Source of the DNA: Gluconacetobacter tumulisoli
Lineage (GTDB): Bacteria; Pseudomonadota; Alphaproteobacteria; Acetobacterales; Acetobacteraceae
Assembly (NCBI RefSeq): GCF_014174155.1
Contig: NZ_JABEQM010000013.1
Span: 1 to 64,000, forward strand
Direction: 5' to 3'
DNA: 64,000 nt
Shown: piece by piece, positions 56,668 to 64,000 of the stretch
How the letters are laid out: the number at the start of each line of letters is the position of its first letter
Numbering within the stretch: position 1 is the first letter of the stretch
Notes under the pieces: model-generated
Told to the model about the DNA's origin: nothing
What the model saw: the letters and a program-made list of their open reading frames with translations, nothing else
The model's database searches: none
Program-made: the position numbers and the translations under genes

Positions 56668-57495
56668 TCAGAGAACAGCCTTGCCCGTCTGCGGGTCGGA
56701 ATTCCTGACCACATGGGTGGCGACATCGGCACCGATCCTGACCAGTTTCTCGACCAGGGCCGCACCGGTTTCGGGGGAACACAATTGCGGATCGCCGCCC
56801 CAGACGCCATTGGGCACGGTATCACCACCTTCCAACGGAACCGTAATGGTCCCCTCGCCGATCCCCAGGGACGTGAAGCCGGTCACCGGCAGGCCCCAGA
56901 CCTCACCCGGCACGGTCGGTCCCGGGATATATTGATGGCGGATCAAATGCGGGAACAGATGCATCACCACACTGGTCAGCGGATTGCAGCCATGGCCACT
57001 CGACTTCGCGGCCACATCCTTGCCCAGGATGGCCGGAAGAAGCCCGTAACCGACACGCCACAGATACAGCGCCGGCATGACGATGCCGCGTTCCAGCCAG
57101 ACCTTCTGCGTCGCATCGTTGATCACGCCGCAATTGCCGGCATGCCCGTTGATGAACACCACGCGGGTCAAACCATGGCGAAGCAGGCAGCGCAGCATGT
57201 CGTCGACAACGGCGCGCAACGTGGACTGCGACAGGGCAATGCCGCCCGGCATGTAACCGAAGAAATCTTCGCCGCCAAACGGTACCACGGGCGCGACATA
57301 GGTTTCCGTGCCCTCGGCCGTGGCCTTTTCGGCGATCAGCTCGGCAATGCGGGCGGCGGAAAGGTAATCTCCCATCGGGGCATGCGGCCCCTGATCTTCG
57401 AAACTGCCCATCGGCAGTAGAATGACCGGCTTGCGCACGGCGGCTTCCCGCATTTCCGCGGCCGAAAGTTCCGCAAGATAATAGGAAGAAGGCAT
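56668..57495 (-). CDS. Creatininase family amidohydrolase, EDQG subgroup
   Basis: A 275-residue metal-dependent amidohydrolase. The N-terminal metal motif reads PMGSFEDQGPHAPMGD: E33 and D43 match the usual ligands, but the usual His of EQHG is Gln (Q35). The later motif INGHAGNCG supplies another histidine, and PVVPFGGEDFFGYM lies between. Family members cleave cyclic amides or amides (creatinine, formylaminopyrimidine, mycofactocin precursor). The substrate is unknown. It sits between a TonB-dependent receptor gene and an MFS gene. Confidence 0.88.
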   Translation of the reverse strand: MPSSYYLAELSAAEMREAAVRKPVILLPMGSFEDQGPHAPMGDYLSAARIAELIAEKATAEGTETYVAPVVPFGGEDFFGYMPGGIALSQSTLRAVVDDMLRCLLRHGLTRVVFINGHAGNCGVINDATQKVWLERGIVMPALYLWRVGYGLLPAILGKDVAAKSSGHGCNPLTSVVMHLFPHLIRHQYIPGPTVPGEVWGLPVTGFTSLGIGEGTITVPLEGGDTVPNGVWGGDPQLCSPETGAALVEKLVRIGADVATHVVRNSDPQTGKAVL

Positions 57496-57572
57496 AACGT
57501 CTCCTCTTGGGATCGGGTCGCGCTACGCTTATGCAAGGCTGCGAAACGGGCCCGTCATATTCAACATGTTGT

Positions 57573-57600
57573 CCCGACCAGGCCCGTTGTCCTGGTCGGG
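57573..57600. other. Hairpin with 10-bp perfect stem
   Basis: CCCGACCAGG and CCTGGTCGGG enclose eight bases, followed on the plus strand by TTTATT. All nearby genes read on the minus strand, so a normal terminator is in the wrong orientation. It could shape the receptor-to-creatininase mRNA or stop antisense transcription. Confidence 0.5.
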
Positions 57601-57615
57601 TTTATTCCGTGATGC

Positions 57616-57640
57616 CGGGCGCGGGACCATGCCGCGCCCG
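57616..57640. other. Hairpin with 9-bp GC stem just after the receptor gene
   Basis: CGGGCGCGG and CCGCGCCCG enclose seven bases, seven bases from the receptor stop codon. With the next hairpin it may reduce read-through into the creatininase gene. There is no T-run on the minus strand. Confidence 0.5.
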
Positions 57641-57646
57641 CCGTCA

Positions 57647-60088
57647 TCAGAAATCCGTCGACACCGTCATCAGCGCCGTCATCGGGGCGGCCAGATAATA
57701 ACCCGGCTGGGACACCTTCGACGAAACGGTGGGGCTGGCGATGGAGCCGAGATAATGCACGTTCGAAAGGTTCGTGAAATTCAGGCGAATAACCGGCGCA
57801 TGAACGATCGAGTAGCTCGGCAGGCGATAGCCCAGACCGACATCGACCGTCTTGTAGGCCGGCATGCTCTGGTCGTTCATGAACGTGGAATACTGCGAAT
57901 CAACCCATTTGAACGCCAGGTTGGCGAAGAACGGACCGTGCTGGTAATTCACCCCGATATTGGCCATGAATTTGGGTGTCTGGACCATGGCCTTGCCGGC
58001 GGTCTGGTAGACCTGGCCACCATAGACCATGTCGTTATCCATCGTCGCATGGACATATTGCGCGTTGACGTAAGGCGAGAAGCCGTAATAGGCACGCGTC
58101 GCCACTTCCGCGGTGACACCGCGAATGGTTTCGCCACCGGCGGAAATCGCCTGGTTGACGAGCGCACCGTTGACATTCGCCAGCGTCGCGATCTGGTGAT
58201 GCGTCATATTCATGTTGAACAGCGCGACGCTCGCCAGGAACGCACCATGATAGCGGAAGCCCAGTTCCTCGCCGATCGTGTATTCCGGCTTGGCCGATGG
58301 CAGGCCCTGCTGCGAAATCTTGCCGGTCGAAACGTTATAGAGGGTCGTGTAGGTATTGCTGGGCATCGGCGCGCGGGCATTGGTGATGCCGTTGACATAA
58401 ACCTGCATATGCGGGTTGAGATCATACGAGATCGTGACACGCGGCATCGGGGCGCTGAAGGAGTTCGAGAACTTGTCCTGCGTTCCGGGGGAATAGTTCT
58501 GCCCGCTGACATAGTTCAGCATTTCGCGGAATCCCGCGGACACTTTCAGCTTGTTATCCAGGAACGACTGCGTATCGCCGATATACAAGGCATGCGTCTG
58601 CTGCTGCAGCGTGAAGTTCGAACCCGAGACGACCTTGCCATCCGTCGAACGCAGCGGATAGGCACCGAAATCATTGGCGGCATTTCCGTTCTGGTCCAGA
58701 GGCGACAGGCTTCCCAGCTGCGAGAGCGAGAAATTGTCGAACCAGTAACCCGCCTGCAGGGTATTGGTGCTGCTCAGCTTGGCGTCGATATAGGTATTCA
58801 GGCCCGCGGCATAGATGTTCTGGCGCGTGTTGCTCATCGCCAGGAACGTCTGCGTGGACGGGTTGGACAGATAGAGGCCGCTCGTGTCGACCGAAACCTT
58901 CTGATCGCCATTATAGAGGCTGTTGGCCGATACCGAGGTCTCGCCGGGCGCCTGGGTCGCTTCCCAACGGAAATACGGGTTGAAATGGAACGTCACCCCA
59001 TGGCCGACGCCGAACGTGTTCTGCATCGACACGAGCGCGTCTTCGCTCTTGTAGACGTACGGCTTCCAGTAGGAGTTGCTCTTCGTGGGGTCGAAGGTAC
59101 CGGCCAGGTTCCCCGCGGAGAAATTGTTGTCCACCTTGTTGGCGGCTTCCCAGGAGGAAAGGCTGGTGGTGTTCAGGCGCGCATTGTACCAATTGTCATA
59201 CGATGCATAGATCGAGCTCTTCCCGTAATCCCCCCAGTCCTTCGTAATCTTGTAGTCAACCTGCGTGCGATGGTTACGGCCGCTGCCGGTGAAGAGGTCG
59301 GCGGCCGTATAGGAATAGGATCCGAACATCTTCACGCCGCTATTGCCGATATAGCCGGTATCAAGACGGGCGAAGACACGCTGCGCGCGATAAGACCCCG
59401 CGCTGTAGCTGAGATGACCACCCATCTTGTCGGAGGGATCGCGGACCGTAAGGATGATTTCGCCGCCACTGGCCGTGGAGGTCGGATCGACAATGCGCGA
59501 GCTGCCCTGGATCAGGGTCATGTCGGCAATGTTCTCGCCGTCCGCCCATGTTTCCATATAGGGCTGGTAATAGGCCTGGTCGATGCCCTGCATGCCTTCG
59601 AGGACATAACCCATTTCCGTGGTGCCCAGTCCACGCACCGTCAGGGTCTGGCGAATGGCAAGGCCGAGCGGATCGGAGTTACCAAAATTCACGCCTGGAA
59701 CGGCGGCGAGCAGCGCGAGCGGAGAGCTCGCACCCATCTGCTGTGAAATATATTGCTGCCCGACCGAACTGCGCGATTCAGCAGCGGTCTGGTGACGCAT
59801 CCGACCACCGGCGAAATGACGCACGCCGCTGATATTGATCGCCTCCGCACCGCCGGACGCTTCCATCGACGTGATCCGCGACGGCTGCCGCGCCGCCTGT
59901 GCCCGAACAGCCGTCCGCGCGGGCGCGCCCTGACCGGTCGCGACATGCTTGGCAGCCCCGGGCTTCGTCGCCACATGTTCGGCCACGGCCGCCGCCATCG
60001 CAGAATGAGCGCCAAAACCAAGGCCAGTGGATGCCAGGAGCATCGTTACCAAGGTGAGTTCAGAACAAAAGCGATAGCCTGATTTCAT
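57647..60088 (-). CDS. TonB-dependent outer-membrane receptor
   Basis: An 813-residue protein. A signal peptide (LVTMLLASTGLGFGAHSAMA) is followed by an Ala-rich linker and a plug domain: AAVPGVNFGNSDPLGLAIRQTLTVRGLGTTEMGYVLEG. The rest is a 22-strand-type barrel ending in VSTDF, with terminal phenylalanine. A clear TonB box was not identified. It imports a scarce compound across the outer membrane. The neighbours (creatininase, binding-protein-like protein, MFS) suggest an organic nutrient rather than iron, but a siderophore cannot be excluded. Confidence 0.93.
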   Translation of the reverse strand: MKSGYRFCSELTLVTMLLASTGLGFGAHSAMAAAVAEHVATKPGAAKHVATGQGAPARTAVRAQAARQPSRITSMEASGGAEAINISGVRHFAGGRMRHQTAAESRSSVGQQYISQQMGASSPLALLAAVPGVNFGNSDPLGLAIRQTLTVRGLGTTEMGYVLEGMQGIDQAYYQPYMETWADGENIADMTLIQGSSRIVDPTSTASGGEIILTVRDPSDKMGGHLSYSAGSYRAQRVFARLDTGYIGNSGVKMFGSYSYTAADLFTGSGRNHRTQVDYKITKDWGDYGKSSIYASYDNWYNARLNTTSLSSWEAANKVDNNFSAGNLAGTFDPTKSNSYWKPYVYKSEDALVSMQNTFGVGHGVTFHFNPYFRWEATQAPGETSVSANSLYNGDQKVSVDTSGLYLSNPSTQTFLAMSNTRQNIYAAGLNTYIDAKLSSTNTLQAGYWFDNFSLSQLGSLSPLDQNGNAANDFGAYPLRSTDGKVVSGSNFTLQQQTHALYIGDTQSFLDNKLKVSAGFREMLNYVSGQNYSPGTQDKFSNSFSAPMPRVTISYDLNPHMQVYVNGITNARAPMPSNTYTTLYNVSTGKISQQGLPSAKPEYTIGEELGFRYHGAFLASVALFNMNMTHHQIATLANVNGALVNQAISAGGETIRGVTAEVATRAYYGFSPYVNAQYVHATMDNDMVYGGQVYQTAGKAMVQTPKFMANIGVNYQHGPFFANLAFKWVDSQYSTFMNDQSMPAYKTVDVGLGYRLPSYSIVHAPVIRLNFTNLSNVHYLGSIASPTVSSKVSQPGYYLAAPMTALMTVSTDF

Positions 60089-60473
60089 CGTTGGGTTCCA
60101 GATCTTTCAGGGGACGCACACATCGCCGCGTGCTGCTTCATACTGATGTCGCATCGAGCCATACCGAACGAACATTGTCCATTAAAAATGACTGTTCGAT
60201 TATAATTATAAGACCGTTTCAACACAAAATGCTCGGTTCTGGCATTTGTGCCACACCGACGAACCTGAATCGACGCGGCCGAATCTCCCTTGAAATCGCA
60301 GAATGATTTCCAATATAACAAGGTATAATATATGTATTTATCTAATCAACGACACCATGACCTTGGTTCGCCAAGATCTTCCATGCACGACGAGCGTGCC
60401 CAGAATATGTCTGAACGGTCATTAATATTGCGCACATAGACACCATCGCCACTGTTCCAGTAGCCAGGCTCGA
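60089..60473. other. AT-rich intergenic region upstream of the TonB-dependent receptor
   Basis: About 385 bases without a gene. It has a good minus-strand promoter (60199-60227) and a second AT-rich stretch near 60310-60350 that precedes nothing recognisable. No riboswitch or Fur-type box was recognised by eye. Confidence 0.6.
60199..60227 (-). promoter_or_regulatory. Predicted sigma-70 promoter of the receptor gene
   Basis: On the minus strand, TTGTGT (60222-60227) and TATAAT (60199-60204) are 17 bases apart, with a second TATAAT directly before the -10 hexamer. Transcription would begin about 105 bases before the receptor ATG. Confidence 0.5.
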
Positions 60474-61424
60474 TTACCGATGCGGGAACAGCTGCTCCAC
60501 CGACACGTCGCGCTCTATGATGCCCTGCGCAGAAAGCTCTTCGCAGAAATCATCGATCATGGGTCGATTGGTCACGACACCAGGCGAATCCCAGTCCGGC
60601 GACATCTTCTGCGCGATCGTCGCGAAATCGTTCAGGATCCACGGGGTGGTATCCGCATATTTGGTACGCTTGGTCAGCCACAGACACTTGGACCTGTCGA
60701 GCAGATCGGAAATTTCCGTCTCGAGGTCAGGATATTCAGCGACAATATCTCGGCGCAGGCCAAGAATATGCATGCCCGGCACATAGCCCGTTTCAGCGTA
60801 ATACGAGAGTTCCGCATTCTTGAAATCCGGAAGCAGATGCCGGAAAGGCGATTCCTCGTCAAAGAAGTTCGGCGGCAGGAAAGGCGTGAAAACGGCGTCC
60901 AGGAACCCATCCGCCAGCAGCGACATCAAGGAACGCTCTTCCGGTGCCGCTTCGATCAGTCCGGGCTGGCCGAATCCGGACAGTCGGTCCACGATCGGAT
61001 GCGCTTCGGTCAGGCGACCGGCAAACCAGCGTGCATCGGCAACGGAAATCCCCTCGCGCCGGAGAATTGCGCGCGTCCAGGTGTTGCCCGAGTCCGGCCA
61101 TCCCGTCACCCCAATGGCCTTGCCAGCAAGGTCGGCGACCGTCGTCAGGCCGGAACTCTTGCGTGTCAGAATGCAACGATGCCGAAAGCCGCGCATCAGG
61201 AAATAGGGAACACCATGATCCGTGCCGCGCCCCGCTGCGCATTCACGGGCATAACGGCTGAACGAGAGTTCCGCGCCATCATATTCGCCCTGCCCATCCA
61301 CAGAAGGCAGCAACGTGCCGACCGTCGTGACACGAATGTCGAACACATCGGAACGGACTTCATCCAGCAGGATTGGCGTCAGGTAATCCCAGTCGCGCAA
61401 GGCAAGCCTGATGATCGGTTTCAT
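60474..61424 (-). CDS. 4,5-dihydroxyphthalate decarboxylase-like / type 2 periplasmic-binding-fold protein
   Basis: A 316-residue protein without a signal peptide. The pattern RLALRDWDYLTPIL, ELSFSRYARECAAG, PYFLMRGFRHRCILTR, and DLAGKAIGVTGWPDSGNTWTRAILR matches the dihydroxyphthalate-decarboxylase-like branch of the PBP2 fold. That branch includes a true decarboxylase and many uncharacterised relatives. The absence of a signal peptide favours a cytosolic enzyme over a transport protein. The ATG at 61424 follows GAGGGTG; a GTG three codons earlier is less likely. An MFS gene lies 48 bases upstream. Confidence 0.8.
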   Translation of the reverse strand: MKPIIRLALRDWDYLTPILLDEVRSDVFDIRVTTVGTLLPSVDGQGEYDGAELSFSRYARECAAGRGTDHGVPYFLMRGFRHRCILTRKSSGLTTVADLAGKAIGVTGWPDSGNTWTRAILRREGISVADARWFAGRLTEAHPIVDRLSGFGQPGLIEAAPEERSLMSLLADGFLDAVFTPFLPPNFFDEESPFRHLLPDFKNAELSYYAETGYVPGMHILGLRRDIVAEYPDLETEISDLLDRSKCLWLTKRTKYADTTPWILNDFATIAQKMSPDWDSPGVVTNRPMIDDFCEELSAQGIIERDVSVEQLFPHR

Positions 61425-61472
61425 GTTGGACACCCTCGTGAACTTGCATAATGCGTTCTGGCGGACATATGT

Positions 61473-62753
61473 TCAGTCCCTTTCGGCGGCCAGCGCCGCC
61501 GGGGAAGGAACGACGATCGTATAACCAACGACCCCCAGGGCGATGACGACCCCCGCCCCCGCGGCGGCGCCCAGGAACGATCCAGTGCGATCCAGCAGGA
61601 ATCCGGTCAGCACCGGCGCAAACGCGCCGGAGATATTGGCAACCAGGTTGACGCTGGCGCCGACCGCGCCAAGATTTTCCCGGCCGGCCACGAACCCGAT
61701 CATGGACACGCCAAGCGGCGTGGAAATCGCCAACCCTGTCGCCGAAAAGGTCAGGCACCCCATCACGATCAGGAAAGAATGCGAATAGGCCGCACCCACC
61801 AGCATCAGGGACGCCAGCAGGCTGATGGCCAGCATATATTTCCGCACGCCGATCGGGTCGTATCCCGCAAGGACAAGACGATCGACGAGAAACCCGGCGA
61901 CCAGCACCTCCCCCGCCACGGCCACGATCCAGGGGAGCGCCGTGTAGAGCCCGGCATGGACGGTACTGACACCCAGTTGCAGTTCCACCAGCCGCGGCAT
62001 CCAGGTCGCCAGCAGGTAATAAACGTATGTATAGCTGGCAAACCCGATCGCCACCCCGGCGATGGCACGGGTGGGGATCATCGCCTTCAGCGACCCGGCG
62101 ACGGAAGACAGTCCCCGCCGTCCGTCCCCGGCTGGCAAATCCTTTGGATAGATCACGGCGAACAGCGCCGCATACGCCAGGGAAATCGCCGCCGTCAGCA
62201 GGAAGCACGCACGCCAGTTGGCATAGGCCAGCACGCCGGCGATGACCGGGACGCCAAAGACATAGGAAAGTTTCGAACCGATATCGAGGCAGCTTGTCGC
62301 GCGGCCGCGTTCGGCGGGGGAAAACCGCTCAGTCACCGCCCGCCACATGGCCGGATAGATCGATGCTTCCGAAAGGCCGAGCAGCAGGCGCGCCAGGCAC
62401 AACCCGATCACGGACCCCACGAACGCGCTGATGAAGCTGGAGATCGCCCAGACGATCACACTGATCAGGACCGGCAGGCGCGTGCCGAAGCGGTCGATGA
62501 TGATCCCGGCCGGAACCTGCGCCAGTCCGTAGCTCCAGAGGAAAGCAGACAGGACGACCCCAAGCCCGGCATTCGACAAATTCAGTTCATGCGCGATCGG
62601 TGTCGCGATGACGGACAAATTCACCCGGTCCAGATAACCGACAAAGCCCCCGAGACCGAAGAGTCCTGCCAGGACCCAATGCGACCGCGACGCCTTCGTC
62701 GATGCCACGATGTCGTTTGTCTGGACTTGCACGGCGATCGCACGCCCCCTCAT
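61473..62753 (-). CDS. MFS transporter, ACS family
   Basis: A 426-residue, 12-helix protein. GGFVGYLDRVNLSVIATPIAHEL near the N-terminus and GLSEASIYPAMWRAVTERFSP in TM4 are typical of the ACS/glucarate-phthalate group. The MFS loop is GIIIDRFGTRLP. It lies 48 bases before the decarboxylase-like gene and is divergent from an APC permease gene across about 250 bases with two GTATAC-centred sites. Aromatic or sugar-acid import is plausible. Confidence 0.9.
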   Translation of the reverse strand: MRGRAIAVQVQTNDIVASTKASRSHWVLAGLFGLGGFVGYLDRVNLSVIATPIAHELNLSNAGLGVVLSAFLWSYGLAQVPAGIIIDRFGTRLPVLISVIVWAISSFISAFVGSVIGLCLARLLLGLSEASIYPAMWRAVTERFSPAERGRATSCLDIGSKLSYVFGVPVIAGVLAYANWRACFLLTAAISLAYAALFAVIYPKDLPAGDGRRGLSSVAGSLKAMIPTRAIAGVAIGFASYTYVYYLLATWMPRLVELQLGVSTVHAGLYTALPWIVAVAGEVLVAGFLVDRLVLAGYDPIGVRKYMLAISLLASLMLVGAAYSHSFLIVMGCLTFSATGLAISTPLGVSMIGFVAGRENLGAVGASVNLVANISGAFAPVLTGFLLDRTGSFLGAAAGAGVVIALGVVGYTIVVPSPAALAAERD

Positions 62754-62789
62754 CACATGGCAGGATTTCCTTATACCTAATGTGCACAG

Positions 62790-62801
62790 TGCGTATACGC
62801 A
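62790..62801. promoter_or_regulatory. Palindrome TGCGTATACGCA, possible GntR-type operator
   Basis: A perfect 12-base palindrome 37 bases upstream of the MFS start, centred on GTATAC, the core of many FadR-subfamily GntR operators. No GntR gene lies in the window; it may be beyond the right edge. Confidence 0.45.
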
Positions 62802-62944
62802 ATGGATTTGTGCTGTGTCCGAAAATTTTCGGGCGTCACTTTTCCTGACCGAAAAGTCAGAATAATTATATTAATATACTGATATTAAACGAACATATTT
62901 CGAGACGTCGTTGGAGATTCAATTTGATTTTATGAATACGATAC

Positions 62945-62950
62945 GTATAC
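62945..62950. promoter_or_regulatory. Second GTATAC core near the APC permease start
   Basis: GTATAC inside GATACGTATACAACC lies 54 bases before the permease ATG. It shares the core of the palindrome at 62790 and may bind the same regulator. The flanks are less symmetrical. Confidence 0.3.
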
Positions 62951-63004
62951 AACCGTCTAGGAAGTGCAGACGTCCCTGCAACCGTGACGTTGCCGGGAAT
63001 CGCC

Positions 63005-64000
63005 ATGCCATCTGTCGAAGGCCAGGACATCGTGAACATCCCGGGAACGCATGCGCTTCGTGCATTATCGATCTCACTCGCGCTCGTGGGGCCCACGCTG
63101 GTGCTCGCGGCGAACGGGCAGGCGATCGCCGGCACGACATCCTGGCCGATCTGGAGCATCTTCGCCCTGGGCGCGCTCTGTATCGCGCTTGTCGCCTACA
63201 GTATCGCCCGACTGGTCTCCTCGCTCGAAACCGGGGGGAGCGCCTATCATATCGCGACCCTCACGCTTGGCGACCGGGCGGGGCGGGCGGTAGGGCTCAC
63301 GCTCTGCAGCGCCTATCTCTGTTTCGCCCTCGCCACGCCTTCGGCGACGGTCGGCTTCCTCACCGACCTGGCCGGCCAGCCTGATGCCATGACACCCGGC
63401 TTATGGAGTATCTGCGCGGCGGCCGGCGTCCTGGCGGCCATGCTGCTCCTGCATCGGAACGCTTCGGTCACCCGCCTTCTGCTGATGATCGAAGGAGGCG
63501 GCATTATCCTGCTTATCCTCCTGTTCTGCGCGATCATTGCCGCGCCATCGGGGTTGCGGGCGGCCCATGACATTATTCCTCCTGTCAGGGATACCGGCAT
63601 TTCGGGCCTGTTTTCAGCGGTCGTGGTGGCATTCCTGTCATGGGCGGGCTTTGAATCCTGCCTGTCCCTGACGCGCGAAACCCGTTCGCCGCAAACTGAC
63701 ATTCCGCGCTCCCTCTACGGCACCGTGGCGGTAACGGCTGTCCTGTTCATCGCCGTCTCCTGGGCCGTCCAGAAAGGCTTTGCCGCACGCCTTGGCGGCG
63801 ACATGGCGCTGGCGCAGAGCCAGAACGCCCTCGGCGCGCTGGGAAGCGCCTATCTCGGCAGATGGTCCGCGGTTGCCTTTGGTGTCGCGGCCGTCGCGTC
63901 CTCGTTCGCCAGCACCGTCGCCGCCATGACCGCCGTAGGGCACCTGCTGGGATCCCTTTTCCCCCAGGCCCTCTCCCCGGGCGACAGGGCGACGATGCTG
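63005..64000 (+). CDS. APC family amino acid permease (partial)
   Basis: The first 332 residues are present; the gene runs off the right edge with no stop. About eight to nine hydrophobic segments are seen. The TM1 region ISLALVGPTLVLAANGQAI, then SSLETGGSAYHIATLTLG, and FLSWAGFESCLSLTRETRSPQTDIPRSL are typical of amino acid/polyamine permeases (the last is the usual TM6-7 motif with 'E.. P..IPR'). The ATG at 63005 follows GGGAA at good spacing. It is divergent from the ACS transporter gene. Confidence 0.88.
   Translation, partial: MPSVEGQDIVNIPGTHALRALSISLALVGPTLVLAANGQAIAGTTSWPIWSIFALGALCIALVAYSIARLVSSLETGGSAYHIATLTLGDRAGRAVGLTLCSAYLCFALATPSATVGFLTDLAGQPDAMTPGLWSICAAAGVLAAMLLLHRNASVTRLLLMIEGGGIILLILLFCAIIAAPSGLRAAHDIIPPVRDTGISGLFSAVVVAFLSWAGFESCLSLTRETRSPQTDIPRSLYGTVAVTAVLFIAVSWAVQKGFAARLGGDMALAQSQNALGALGSAYLGRWSAVAFGVAAVASSFASTVAAMTAVGHLLGSLFPQALSPGDRATML

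Noticed and set aside
57566-59746. Plus-strand frame of 726 codons opposite the TonB-dependent receptor
   Set aside because: It is antisense to a well-supported receptor gene and has no domain features.

Overview
The window reads as chromosomal DNA of a GC-rich alphaproteobacterium, most likely an acetic acid bacterium (Acetobacteraceae, Gluconacetobacter/Komagataeibacter-like). This is inferred from strong G/C codon bias, the ispH-thrB-rnhA gene order, a gluconokinase, a decayed PQQ-dependent glucose/quinate dehydrogenase fragment, many MFS sugar-acid type transporters and a TonB-dependent receptor. No rRNA, tRNA, CRISPR array, integrase or intact insertion sequence was seen.

Layout. 1-5.4 kb: a minus-strand run ispH > thrB > rnhA > ABC ATPase > ABC permease > nucleoside hydrolase, with GTGA or short overlaps, followed by the N-terminus of a PstC-like permease at the left edge. 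5.6-9.7 kb: a lipoprotein, a GNAT acetyltransferase, an orphan sulfate-type binding protein and an OprP-type porin. 10-19.6 kb: an OPT transporter, a luciferase-like monooxygenase, an M3 peptidase, a thioredoxin-like protein, an RlmM-like methyltransferase with a DUF423 protein, a proline iminopeptidase, a DUF4142 lipoprotein with a natural His tail and a PduO-type cobalamin adenosyltransferase. 20-35.7 kb: gluconokinase, a coiled-coil/membrane protein pair, an MFS transporter, a methylthioribose-kinase-like protein, a two-gene ABC exporter, two tandem aspartate aminotransferases, glutamyl-Q tRNA(Asp) synthetase, an HNH nuclease and a CopA/CopZ-like copper export pair.

35.7-64 kb looks like an accessory catabolic region. 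It opens with an AT-rich, palindrome-rich stretch upstream of a HAD phosphatase that uses a TTG start, followed by a dehydrogenase pseudogene. It then holds several small catabolic modules, each with its own transporter and/or regulator: (a) an MFS transporter with denD-like and ltnD-like dehydrogenases, divergent from a Crp/Fnr regulator across a perfect 20-bp palindrome; (b) an ETNPPL-type aminotransferase/phospho-lyase next to an APH-type small-molecule kinase and an AraC regulator; (c) a tightly overlapping glycerol-3-phosphate-dehydrogenase-like / FAD oxidoreductase / FGGY-kinase operon with a DeoR regulator; (d) a gamma-glutamyltransferase and a 2-hydroxyacid dehydrogenase ending at a strong terminator; (e) MFS transporter, creatininase-family hydrolase, TonB-dependent receptor, dihydroxyphthalate-decarboxylase-like protein and MFS transporter on the minus strand, divergent from an APC permease cut by the right edge.

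The best candidates for undescribed biology are module (b), a predicted amino-alcohol kinase/phospho-lyase pathway, and modules (d)+(e), a predicted uptake and hydrolysis system for an unknown amide or gamma-glutamyl compound. Substrates cannot be read from sequence alone.
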